Shown here one piece after another: positions 14,875 through 26,058 of a stretch of DNA of 64,000 nt. Origin of the DNA: Allacma fusca (lineage: Eukaryota > Arthropoda > Collembola > Symphypleona > Sminthuridae); contig OX359250.1 in NCBI GenBank assembly GCA_947179485.1, positions 25,554,654 through 25,618,653 on the forward strand. The letters are read 5' to 3'. A model generated the notes under the pieces. That model saw nothing but the letters and a program-made list of their open reading frames with translations. It was not told the DNA's origin and searched no databases. The first letter of the stretch is position 1, and every line of letters starts with the position of its first letter. The translations under genes were made by a program, and so were the position numbers.

Positions 14875-14910
<36 letters not shown>

Positions 14911-15408
14911 CCTTTCTCCTCTTTGTCTTTCCTCCTCTATTGAATTACCTTGCTTTATTACACCTTAGATTTACCTTGCTCTAAAATACTTTACATTCCT
15001 TAGCTATAAACTTTAATATAAATAAGGGGGCAAGAGATTCCTTGGAAACTCAAGTATCTTGTTGAAATTGAATGGGTGGAAAGTATATCTATATCGGAGG
15101 ACTGGTTTCTCTAGAAATGAGAGAGTGAAAGTGAGGAGGAACCATTTTTCTAAATTCATCTTTTTTTCTCTTTCATTTTCTTCCCCGATGCCTCATAACT
15201 AATTACCCAGTGGGACAAGGCGAGTGAGGAGTGCATTTCTGTCTCAAACAATGCTCTGTCATCGTACGAGAATCTCAATCCAACGACTCCTCATCGTGGA
15301 CCAACGGGAATGTCGTACACGCGCCTCGGAGATCAAGACACCGTCGAGCTGAGTGGAATCACCAATAGACTCTACTTTGAAAATGAAGACATCTATCACA
15401 TCACATGA
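5535..15408 (+). CDS. 2mit: Leucine-rich-repeat single-pass membrane protein, probable 2mit orthologue (4 exons, N-terminus missing)
   Basis: Four plus-strand exons (5535-6544, 7241-7818, 14213-14533, 15211-15408) join in phases 1, 0, 0 into about 701 residues. Order in the protein: end of an N-terminal LRR cap (LTRIPQNLP); about seven LRRs, the first four regular 24-residue units; a C-terminal cap (NPWDC to LCSEPRG); a stalk of some 330 residues rich in Thr, Ser and Pro; one hydrophobic helix ([20 protein letters not shown]); then about 95 cytoplasmic residues with a basic juxtamembrane stretch and motifs SYENL and DIYHIT. Several NxS/T sites fit an extracellular ectodomain. The LRR class suggests adhesion or receptor work, with no catalytic domain. 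The name 2mit rests on architecture plus position antisense to timeout, the Drosophila arrangement; other LRR membrane families cannot be excluded from sequence alone. The signal peptide and first cap cysteines must come from an upstream exon. Confidence 0.85.
6545..7240 (+). other. 2mit: 2mit-like intron A-B
   Basis: Phase 1 intron of 696 bp, from gtaagg to ttgccttccag. Nothing else recognisable inside. Confidence 0.85.
7241..7818 (+). CDS. 2mit: 2mit-like exon B: mucin-like stalk
   Basis: Acceptor tgccttccag|AT, donor ATTAAG|gttagc. Codes about 193 residues. It opens with a Thr tract from ACT/ACA codons (7279-7332). A Pro/Ser/Thr stretch follows, then a basic patch (RRSRRKGKKG), an acidic Asn/Asp stretch (NDDNAIIDDE) and a Gln-rich part (KQQQPHQQQP). 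No cysteine was seen, so it is probably an extended O-glycosylated or disordered spacer. The frame is open over the full 578 bp and both splice sites fit the phases of exons A and C. Confidence 0.85.
11371..11416. repeat. (GA)n microsatellite
   Basis: About 46 bp of pure GA in the 2mit-like B-C intron. Confidence 0.97.
13176..13222. repeat. Compound (GA)n-(GT)n microsatellite
   Basis: A GA run passes directly into a GT run with one interruption. Confidence 0.95.
14213..14533 (+). CDS. 2mit: 2mit-like exon C: transmembrane helix
   Basis: Acceptor cctatttgtttccag|AAC, donor AGGAGAAAG|gtaaat. Codes 107 residues: a Pro/Ser/Thr stretch with nine consecutive Thr, then a hydrophobic helix of about 23 residues ([20 protein letters not shown] and onward), then a Ser-rich and strongly basic segment (LKKRSF, GRSRRK). 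The basic side after the helix predicts a cytoplasmic C-terminus, giving type I topology. Phase 0 at both ends. Confidence 0.88.
14534..15210 (+). other. 2mit: 2mit-like intron C-D
   Basis: Phase 0 intron of 677 bp from gtaaat to aattacccag, containing a (CT)n tract at 14876-14912. Confidence 0.85.
15211..15408 (+). CDS. 2mit: 2mit-like exon D: cytoplasmic tail and stop
   Basis: Acceptor ctaattacccag|TGG; TGA stop at 15406-15408. Codes 65 residues: WDKASEECISVS, SYENLNPTTP, MSYTRLGDQDTVELSG and a C-terminus ENEDIYHIT. SYENL contains a Y-x-N motif that could bind an SH2 adaptor if phosphorylated; no kinase or other domain is present. The shadow reading on the opposite strand is not supported. 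No AATAAA was noticed in the first kilobase downstream. Confidence 0.85.
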   Translation, partial: WDKASEECISVSNNALSSYENLNPTTPHRGPTGMSYTRLGDQDTVELSGITNRLYFENEDIYHIT

Positions 15409-17720
15409 ATGCATCCAAATCTCCTTTTGGTCTTTCTCCTCTTTCTCTCTCTCTCTCTCTCTCTCCTCCCAACTCACAATTTTATTCTCACTTTCTCTTT
15501 CCCTCTCTTTCCTTCCTCTTTCTTTCCCCCCTCCGACCCCTTGCATACATACAATGATAGCTCCCTTCCGGTTCTCTTTTACGAGAGCATGGGCAAATGT
15601 AAATTGAGCGAAAACTCCAACAGAAAATTATACCTCCACTTTCTCTCCTTTATATAACGTCTCTATATACCCTCTATCTCATTCCAGAGTCCCGTTCAAA
15701 TTCATATAGGATTCCACAGCACACATACACACACACAGACATGCCCCCTGAATCGTAATTCAAAAGTAACAAAAACAGGAGAAGCTTCCTTGGAATCAAA
15801 ATATTTCAATCAAGTGAGCACGACAATGTTAAAAGATCCACACACACACACATACACACAAAGACTTGGACTACATCGAAGGAGGATTTCCGAAAAGAAA
15901 CTCCAAAAGATTTAGAGGCGACCAGGAGGAAAACCTCAGCGAGGATGAAAAACCACATTAAGCCATCCAAAAGTGTTGAAATCCTTCCCGGGAACTACTA
16001 CATATATATAGAGGAGGTGGAGGAGGCAATCCCGAAGACGCAATTATTATCAAGTTTTCTCTCAAGTTTCTTCCCATCAGCTACTTTCTTGGGAAGCGAA
16101 ACCAAGATGATCTTGCTCTCTCTCTTTCTCTCCTGCTACTCTGTCCCAGGCACAGTAAGAAAGTTTCCACAATTATTATTATCTCCAATGTTTTTGTAAC
16201 TTTTATTCGGAGTAATGAAGGAAAAGAGGAGAAGGAGGGAAGGGGAAAGCCAGGAGACAGTGAGAGATAGTCGAAAGAAAATGACAAGCTAAGGTGCCTT
16301 ATTGGAATGTGGAGGAAATACGAACGATGTCACGTTTCCACGTTCCGGTCCCAAAACTTGTCAACCAACCTTCTTATTATTGTCTCTCACTCCCGCGCTT
16401 TCTCCAACTAATAGGAAACAAGTGACAAAGCGTGATAATTATTTTCAAGGCACAAAACCTCACATTTCCAATTTCGTGCACTACATTCTAAAATAATTAT
16501 CACAAGAGTCTAATGATGTCAAAAATCCCAAGTCAACAAGTACATACACACCAGGGTCTCAACCATACCAAAATTGTGAGGGTACAGGAGCCATGGGAAA
16601 TACTTGGTGAAAGTATTACCTACATATAAAACTTATACAAACATATATAATATTATATATAGATAGATATATATCTACATACATATATAATATACATCAG
16701 ACAATAATCCTCAGAGTATGGAGAAAGTAGATCCCGAAGCCCCACATATTTCCCAAACCATACATTGAGGTTACTTACAAACATTCGTGTGGGTTTGAGG
16801 AAAGCCCTCATATAAGATAGATAGTTGACCTTCAAAACAACTATCCTCACTCTTCTATTCTAGACTCATATTAAAATTCGTATAAATAATAAGATTATGG
16901 TTGAGATATTACCCAAATAAGATTTTATGTAATTAATACAAAGAGAACTAAGTTTTTTTTTCGGATAACACAAAAATGGAAACAAGGAAAGCAACACGTG
17001 CATAAATCCTGCATCCATAATTATAATTACTTAAGTCTCTAATAGGTTAAGATTTGTGAATCTCATCCCAACTACTGTATCTACTGGAAGGAAAACAAAA
17101 AACGGAATTTTGAAATCACAAACTATAAAATTATGCTTGTTGAAAATATTTAAGAATCTTTTAAAAATGTGGGAAGCTATGGAGGGAAACGCGGTAATAA
17201 CTAATAATATTAATCATTACTACATACTACAATTATTATTATTAATATTCTAGAACTAACATAAGGACGGCTCTCTTTCTCGTATATACAAAAATGCTAA
17301 GAGGTGTTAAATTTAAGAACAAAGGTAAATAGTTTTAAAATTCGTACGAGAACAAGAGACAGAGGAAAGTGAGAAAAAGTAATCTTGAGAAGTATGTGTA
17401 TACATGTACCTTTTATTATACGAAGGGAAAAATCTCTGTAATAATGATAATATTAACAATTTCATCATAAAAGGAAAAATGTCATCTTCACCGATTGTCT
17501 TTGAAATAAAAAAAAAAGCTTGTCATGAAGGAAAACCGACTTCTGTAATCCCTTCCATTCATTTAACACATTGGTGGCGGACCCATTCATTCCATTCAAA
17601 TTCCGAACAATAATGATGCCATAACTATTTAAATGGCAAGAACTCTGAAAAGAAAAATTGCTCCATTTTCTACCCCAACCCCAAAATTGTATTTTCATTT
17701 AAATTAATTTTTTTTTCTAG

Positions 17721-17907
17721 CCCTCACAAAGAAATATTAGATGATGAATTGAAGGCTAAAGCTCCCATATCTCCAATGTGGTTTCCTTGTGAAATCCTCT
17801 CATATTATTTACACCCATGGAGTTACCCTATACACGGGAGAAGACGACAACGAATAAGGAGAAGAAGAACAAGAACAAGAAGAAGAAGAGAAGGAAGCGC
17901 AAGTGAG
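17721..17907 (+). other. Candidate internal exon, unknown gene
   Basis: A strong acceptor (T-rich tract then ttttctag|C) and a donor AGTGAG|gtaaaa bound 187 bp with one open frame. The product begins PHKEILDDELKAKAPISPMW and ends in a very basic part (GRRRQRIRRRRTRTRRRREG). The basic half comes from a purine-rich run, which is poor in stop codons on this strand, so coding is doubtful. Its phase (2 in, 0 out) does not fit the end of any 2mit-like exon. Confidence 0.18.
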
Positions 17908-19035
17908 GTAAAATTTCTGCATAGTAGGAAAAGTCAAGAGAAATATATAGCCCTACCCCAATTTCTAGGCAATGTGCTCATTAAAATTAAAGAGGCCACG
18001 AATGCTTTCTCTCCAGTATAATTACAAAACTACATAATTTATCCCACCCACAGATTCAAATCCTTAATTATTCACATTTCACGTTTTAAGTGCTCTCTTC
18101 CCATTCATAATTGCCTCTCGCTCCTATGCTTTCCCTCCATCTTCTTCATCTTCTGACTCATTCCCTATAGTCTTGGGAAGAAGGGAGAGAACAAGCCAAG
18201 CCCGTCTGAGTCAACACAAGGTTTATATGGATATATATACCTATGTATGTAATTCCTCGTGTCATTTCTCTCCGTTCCAAATGGAAATAAAAACAGGTAA
18301 GATTTCAGCTCAGCCCTCATTTAACATAGAAATTATGACTAAACGATAGCAGGGGAGAGAGAGAGAGAGTGAGGCTGAGAGGACGGAGTCATGATAGTAA
18401 TAATAATAATTTCTGGAAGTTATTATACAAATATTATGTCATCATTTGTAATAATAACTAGAACATTAATTGAAAAATAAATTTCACCAAATTCCCTTTG
18501 AATGCTAATGGGTAATCCAATATCGTGGCCTAAATTTCAATAAACAGAATCACCCGACATTAATCATCACCCAGAAGCCCTGTCATTCCAGAGAGGGAGA
18601 GAGAGAGAGGGAGAGAGTGAGAGTGTGAGACCGTCAGAAACTAATCTCCCAGAGAAAGATTTCCTAAACGGAAAACAATTACATAACCCAAGTAATTATG
18701 ACTTCTAGGAGTATTTCCCCCTTCCTATCCCACCAAATAATTTACGGACTTCAAAAACATGGGGTGGAAAAAGTGTGTGACTCTCTGAGCATAAATAGAA
18801 GGCGTAAGAAATTTCAAAAAGTTTTTAAGTCATAAGAAGTAACTATGGAGTCAGCGTGAGGAGAGTTGAGAGAGAGAAGGGAAGAAGGAGATTGGAAGTT
18901 ACGCCAAGTCTGGAAACTATTGTCGTCTTGGTGTGTTTTTGGAACAAAAGGAGAAGCAAATTGTGAGAGTGACAAAAGTGTACCTATCTATATACATATC
19001 TACATGTAGAATGTATATGTATTAAAACAGGGAGT

Positions 19036-19039
19036 AAGA

Positions 19040-19087
<48 letters not shown>
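19036..19087. repeat. (GA)n microsatellite
   Basis: About 52 bp of nearly pure GA dinucleotides. Confidence 0.97.
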
Positions 19088-19092
<5 letters not shown>

Positions 19093-20486
19093 CAAGAGGA
19101 GGAAAGGCGAACAAGGATCTCAAGGAAAGAAGACAAGATATATATTCAAAAAAATTGATCGCCCTTGGCTTCTCATTATATGTGAGCCGCCTTTTGGTGG
19201 CTATGTTGAAGAGAGGAGCATACACTCTTCTTCTAAGTACATTCCCTTTGGTGACAATCGTTTCTAAGACTAAAAACTCCAGTCAGCCTCTGTCCCTTCC
19301 CTCCACTATCTACGGGTATTGAGAAGAGAGAGACTTTTATAAGAACAAATACTCTTGTCGGGAATTTACAAAGTGACGAGAAAACTGTGTTCAGGAGCTT
19401 GTCGGATAGAGAATCATGAGAGGGAGAGAATGACAGAAAAAGGAGAGTGAACGAGGGGAAAGGGAAAACTTTTTCACCTCATGGAGTCAGAGGAAGGAAT
19501 GGTACACACAACAATTCCGTGGATGGCGGCAAACTTTACAACAGTTGACTTTCCCTCAACTGTTTCACATCAGTCAGACAGCAATGACACAACAGCTTCC
19601 GGAGTTACATATAGATAGATGCCTATCCATCCCCTATATACTTGCCCCGGTGTCTATATAGGAACATACATGTATGTACCCTTTGGCCACATGAACACGT
19701 GCCTGCATTTATATAGATATCTCAGTATGCAGTTAGGGGGCCCGCATGGAAGGAAATTCTAAATAATTATATCGGATACCTGCACCCACATTTGAGTTCA
19801 CTCACGTACATATGTACATATAATTATATATAGATACATATATATACACATAAGAGTGCCCTCGACCTTTGACGTTCACCTTTACAATTAAACTAACACT
19901 TACAGTTCCATTCCGGTACCGTATACCATCCAAGTTTTTTATTTTATTTGCCAGCATTTCAACTTCGTGAATTCATTCTTTCATTTATTTCAACCTGGAA
20001 GTTTCTCTCCTGTAAAAGTCACTTTTGCTGTCAAAGGTTGGGGAGGCCAACAACCACTAGGTAGTTAAATGCACATTCCGACAATGTTAAATCTGTTTGA
20101 ACTAAAACAAATGAAAAATAAAAAGATAGTTGAACTTGTGACGACAATAAGTTTATAAATGCTGTGGGTTGCACATCTGTGTAGGATTATGTTTGTAATG
20201 CGTATAGGGGAAGTCTTGGAGATGACAAAAGGTAGGAGTGTGTTCCAAGGCTGATGCCATTTCCGAAAATGTATCATCCGCCGTCCCGAACCAAGTTACT
20301 ATTTTCCAGAGACTTTTCCCCACTAAAGTATGAACATTATGTGTGTAGTCACTCAGCTCATGACAAAACTCCGAAATAAAAGAAAAGTTTCCTCTCATGT
20401 AAAGCTTTCTCCATTCATTTCCCCATACATACAAGGAGCATGGCAATGTTTACACAAGAAACAAAAATATAAATGGAGAAGGGACG

Positions 20487-20560
20487 AAGAGAGAGAGAGA
20501 GAGAGAGAGCAGGGAGAGACAGAGAGAGAGCAGGGAGAGACAGAGAGAGAGAGGAAGAGG
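20487..20560. repeat. Interrupted (GA)n with GCAGGGAGAGACA units
   Basis: A GA tract in which a GCAGGGAGAGACAGAGAGAGA unit occurs twice in tandem. It resembles an early form of the array at 21048. Confidence 0.9.
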
Positions 20561-21047
20561 GAGCCAAAGATAAATGATACTTACTTTGGAGAAAGTTAAC
20601 AAATGAAAAAAACTATCCCATCTCCTCATTCTTAATTGGTGACAAATAGTCAAGAGTCTGGGATCTAGGGTGTGTAGGAGAGGAGAGGAGAGCAAGTGGA
20701 GACGCTATGTGTACCATTTCATTTTATGATTTTCAATTTGTTCATCCAGCAAATCCCTTTGTCCATAATGTAAGTCACTTTGCCCTACACGCTTCCCAGT
20801 CTGTCATCTCCCCATCATGACCTCATTGAGTTCCACTGCCTCTTTACGGTTATGATCATGAGTCTAATATTCTTTAGCTAAACTATGCATCCATTCTTTT
20901 AACATTCCTCCAACAATCCTTCCCCGAGCATCATGGGATTTCACAGAAGACTTAAAACAATCCCAGATTGCTCCATTCTCCTATACTCCATAATGACTAA
21001 CTTTCACCACCATTTGTCAACCATAACTTGACTCTCTCTTTCTCTAC

Positions 21048-21197
21048 GAGAGAGGCAGAGAGAGAGGCAGAGAGAGAGAGAGGCAGAGAGAGAGGCAGAG
21101 AGAGAGAGAGGCAGAGAGAGAGGCAGAGAGAGAGAGAGGCAGAGAGAGAGGCAGAGAGAGAGAGAGAGGCAGAGAGAGAGGCAGAGAGAGAGAGGGA
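21048..21197. repeat. Higher-order GGCAGAGA minisatellite
   Basis: About 150 bp made of GGCAGAGAGAGA units that alternate between 12 bp and 16 bp (one of 18 bp), giving a 28-bp higher-order period repeated about 4.5 times. GGC starts at 21054, 21066, 21082, 21094, 21110, 21122, 21138, 21150, 21168 and 21180. Confidence 0.95.
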
Positions 21198-22114
21198 GGC
21201 TTCTATCAATAAACGTGAAAAAGTAAATGTCCGTCTATGTGTGTGCGGAGGAAAATCCCAGGGAAAATATTGTTCCATCACGGACATACGTCCCTCTTAA
21301 AATTAAACCCTCCCAAATTTTCCTCACACAACACTAGTTCTATTCATTACACACCCACAAAAGGGGGAAAAAAATCTACTGACGTGTGATTTAGGGGAAA
21401 GTTATAACCCCATCAAATCATTTAAGACCATGTCATCGTTGAGGGAAAATGGGGAACAAAAAAACATTAGTTTTACAACCATCATATAATTTCAGCTATC
21501 TCAACAGTCTCAGACACACTTTCACCACATTAAAAACTCCGGGAAAATATGAACTACAGTATTTTCTCCCAAATTCCTTCCCTTCCTTCGTTCCATGGCT
21601 GAACATGAGGATATAAATACCAGGACGTATCAGATATCTGGAATCATTATCATGGGGAAAGTATTTCGGGGAAAATGTCCTCCTTTAAAGTCATTCCCTC
21701 CACCTTCATATCTTCCGTACGTATGGGGACATATATGTATGTACCTAGGTACATACTTCTTCTAGGAAAAGAAAAAAACATCTTTACCCACATGAGAAAC
21801 TACAATGTACTATATCCTGAGATATATATATATGCATGTTTCATTACATTGTTATGTACTTACTTGGTCCGTCTATCTCAAGTACATCCCCACTGTATTA
21901 TACACGCACATACGTCCAAAGCTTAGAAAGGAAAAGTTAAGGCCGTAAAGGAAAGGAGCCGCGGGCATAAACTTCACATAAAAATTCTATGTAATGATAA
22001 CGATATAGTCTCCATGTTGTACCTATATAGATACTCCACTTTTCGGAAGGTATTACCATAGCAATACAAGAGATGAAAATGAGGACAATTTTAGATTGCG
22101 GTTCACTACTGTTC

Positions 22115-22115
22115 T

Positions 22116-22155
<40 letters not shown>
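22115..22155. repeat. Compound (CT)n-(CA)n microsatellite
   Basis: A CT run passes directly into a CA run. This is the mirror class of the compound GA-GT tract at 13176. Confidence 0.96.
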
Positions 22156-22686
22156 AGGTATATACATATGCATATACCCTTCAAACCAAAATAGTTATAA
22201 GAGATAGGACCTTGAGGCAAATATTCTAAAATTCCATACGTTTAAAAAAAATTCCATTCCCCACAAGTACAAGACTGAACCTATATAATATGATTCCAAG
22301 TAACATGGAATCTAAAAATTTTGTACAATAATGTTCCACATAGTACATATCCCTATAACCTGACACTATGGATGAAATACGAAGTCAACCTTTTAGGTCA
22401 ACTTGAATAGTTTAAATTGTAAATCATCCTGGGTATGAGATAACAGAAAAAAAAGGATAAAAAAATGTTGCTCTCGTCGTCTCTCTCATCCTAACTTAAT
22501 ACACGCCTCATTTCAGAAAAATACCTCATTATTATACATTATACATAACCCATTTCCGACCCAGCCCCATTTGTATTTCCCAACGAGGAGGATCCCAAGC
22601 GTGAAAAACCTCTCTTGAGTTGTACATACAGCAGCTGGTAGACTGAAAAAAAGTTTTTTAAAAAAAATTGCTACATGCATAGGCCC

Positions 22687-22711
22687 TATATATATATATA
22701 TATATATATAG
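22687..22711. repeat. (TA)n microsatellite
   Basis: About 12 TA units; the only long pure TA run noticed in the window. Confidence 0.95.
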
Positions 22712-23243
22712 TCAGTGGCATCGAAGTGGGATCGGAAGTGACACAACATTGTAAGAGTAGAACAGAAAATCGAGGCGCAGTCACTCCTCAACCCGATCCA
22801 ATGCTACAGTGAGCAATATTTTCCGCTCTTCAGACTCTCTATTAAAACGTATCTCAAGGATAAAATCCGCTTTTAAGGAAAACTTTCCCTTCCCAAAATA
22901 ACAGCAACTTTCCTCCGTAGAAGCACCCCAAATGTGTATCTATTTAACTCGGTCATAAATGAACAAATGACATACACATGACACCAAATCAAACCAAGGT
23001 AATCCTTATTACTTGACAAATAGATAGATAGCTCCGAACCCTCATACAAATAGCCACATAACTTGTATGTACATATGTATGTACAAGCCATATAATTATT
23101 AGACGTAGGCTGAGAAAAAGGTCACGTGTTAAACTCAAGGAAGGCAAGTTCCTTCTATACATTTATCATTTTCAGAGAAGTGAGTCAAATCAACGAGGAA
23201 TGAATTCAAAGGCTCAAGTGTAATGTAGCCCACCTCATATTCG

Positions 23244-23245
<2 letters not shown>

Positions 23246-23291
<46 letters not shown>
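23246..23291. repeat. (GA)n microsatellite
   Basis: About 46 bp of pure GA. Confidence 0.97.
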
Positions 23292-23294
<3 letters not shown>

Positions 23295-23678
23295 AATAAC
23301 ACTATTATTGTGAAAACGATTCAAGTATCGTATGTATATAGAGAAACAAATACTAACCAAAAAATGTAACATGAACTGAAAGAGGAGAGAAGATCGATGG
23401 AACACTATCTCAGTCCTTATAATAACCCAACAGAGGAGAAAGCAGTAATGGAATAGTAGTTGTAGTGGTGGTAGTAGTAGTAGCATCGGAAACCATAGTT
23501 GCGGAAGAAAGTAAGAGTAGCTTCAAGTTTCATTACTGGTTTGCAATCTCAAGGAAACAGGAAAAAAAAGACTTTTTATTTCCCCATAATCCCTCCTTCT
23601 CTCATTTTTTTTTCTCTCTCTCTCTCTTCTATACCCAATACTTCTAGAGATATAAATACATGGGAGAAAACCAAGAAG

Positions 23679-23687
23679 GAGAGAGAG

Positions 23688-23723
<36 letters not shown>
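23679..23723. repeat. (GA)n microsatellite
   Basis: About 45 bp of GA with one C interruption. Confidence 0.96.
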
Positions 23724-23728
<5 letters not shown>

Positions 23729-24871
23729 AGCGAGATTCCAACTAACATGTGTACTCTCATGCGTCCCCACAGAACCTGCCGTATATACTTACAGTGGGCA
23801 TAAGAAAGCTTTAAATATATGATACATGTACCTCAAGGGAGCCCAACTCTGTTAGCCAAGAAAGAGAAGGAAGAAAAAGGGCGAAGTAAATCCACCTATT
23901 CTTGAACGAAAATCACAATGTATCTCTTTTGAGGGCAAACTAACTCTCTCCAAAAAAAAAATATCAGCTTTTTGAATGCAAACAGAAAAAAAAAGTATCT
24001 CCTTTGGTTGTGCATATATTTTTTTCTTTAAAAAATGACTTGAACGCTCAAGTTATTCCCCTTACAAAAACAACCTTACATGCATACGTATGGAGGGAAG
24101 TATTTGAGGACATGAAAAAAAAGGAGAAAAATCCAAAAGATATTCACATACAACTCAACCAAAATATCAACAATAAAACTAACATGGATCGTTGAGGATA
24201 GACTCATAAAAGATCAAGTTTGTTTTGTGCCTGTGTACAGCATGAAGAGAACGGGGAAAAAAAGAAAAACTCAACTTTCATTTCAACTTATCATCATTCC
24301 AGCATCATTTATTCGGGTCAAGAAAAGCTCCACACAGAACACAACACACACACACAAACAGGCAGGGGAAAAAATATTTCTATCCACTTTCCTTTGCAGC
24401 CTTGCCAAAAAATAAAATAAAGAAACTCCAGAGGCTACAACAACAACAACAACAACAAAAGCATGGAAGAAAAACCTTAACTAATTTCTCACATATAGCC
24501 AGTCATCTACATACCGAGCAAGAGCAAAGCAGAGAGCACCAGAGAAAAAAGGTCGCTTTTTCTTTCCCATCAGCGGCACAGAACCAGGAAAGCGTGATAA
24601 TTTCCCAACGATCCTGTCTGTTGTTGTCTCTCCCATGAAATAAATATTCCTGCATTATTCTAATGTTTGCATTGTGTCCTACACTACCACTGTACAGCCA
24701 AGCTCGGGCGGACTACTCCAGAGATCCACACATATACACACGGGAAAGATGGATAGATACACATGCACTCATGCAGCACTCCGTATGCATCCCCATTCAA
24801 ATCATAACAATAGGGCTCGGTCATAAATAATACATTGAGGTACACGCTATATCCCCAACAAGAGCCTCTCA

Positions 24872-24902
<31 letters not shown>

Positions 24903-26015
24903 TTTCTCTGAATACACACAAATACACGTCAACATTATCAAGCCCCTAAAATTACATACACAAACCAGCCATCAAACATCACGGAAACATACTTGCCCAC
25001 ACACACAGAAAAACGTAAACAATGACAAGACCAGCCTCCAGTTCCTTCCCATAAAGGAGTAACACTGGAACACACAATCAGCATTAGTTTACATAAGGGA
25101 AACATATGTACCTCAAAAAGCGTACACAAGACAAGCCATCGGATTTGCAATTCCCCAGTTGTAGAAGGATTGCTTCGGAGAAAAAAGGATTTTATTCTTA
25201 AATAACATCCAATACCATATCAACATATTATCAAAAGGACAGTATCTCACAATATTTTCATACAATACTCTTCAAGAGTAACCGGATTCACTACAAATGT
25301 TTAAATTTCCTATTACCCACGAGAAAAAAAAACAAATATAACAAAATCTGCAAAAGGAGCGACAAAGGGGGGGGAAACAATACAATGGAAGAACACACAA
25401 ATGGAATTTATAAGTAATGGTCAGCCTGGGTTCCACAACAAAAAAAGGTAGATATGGAAAGAGAAAGTAAACTCGGGAGAAAGGCTCAACTCCAAACACA
25501 CTGTCACCTAAAATCATGTTTTACAAGGTCCAGGTAAGGGAAACATCCTGCTTTGAAGGAATTGGAGAAAAGCAAAACTCTTACATGGATCCACGTTTGA
25601 CGTTCACACACACTCACACACACACACACACATAGGTACATACATATCTACACATGGATATGTACGTGCATACAGAGCAGCGAGTAAAAGCGACGGGGAG
25701 AAAACTAGAGCAGGAATAAAGAAAGCAAAATAAAGCTAGACATAAGAGAAAGGACACGAAAGAAAGAGTGAGAGAGAGAAAAAAAAAAGGAAAAAGAGAT
25801 TTTTCTTATACTATTATATGTTGGCCTGCCGGCGTAATAAATGTCAGAGACAGAGCTAGAGAATTATTGTGGTGAGGGAGCTCAAGTTTAACACTTACAG
25901 TCAAGGCAAAGTCGTATTTTAACAATTTAAAACCTTGATACTCACTCCCTAGTGAGTCTCCCTCCTTATGATATGTCGTCTTCCTTCTAACAGCCTTCAG
26001 GGTAGAAAGCGACAA

Positions 26016-26058
26016 AGAGACAGAGAGAGAGAGAGCGAGAGAGAGAGAGAGAGAGAGG
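26016..26058. repeat. (GA)n microsatellite
   Basis: About 43 bp of GA with two C interruptions. Confidence 0.95.
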
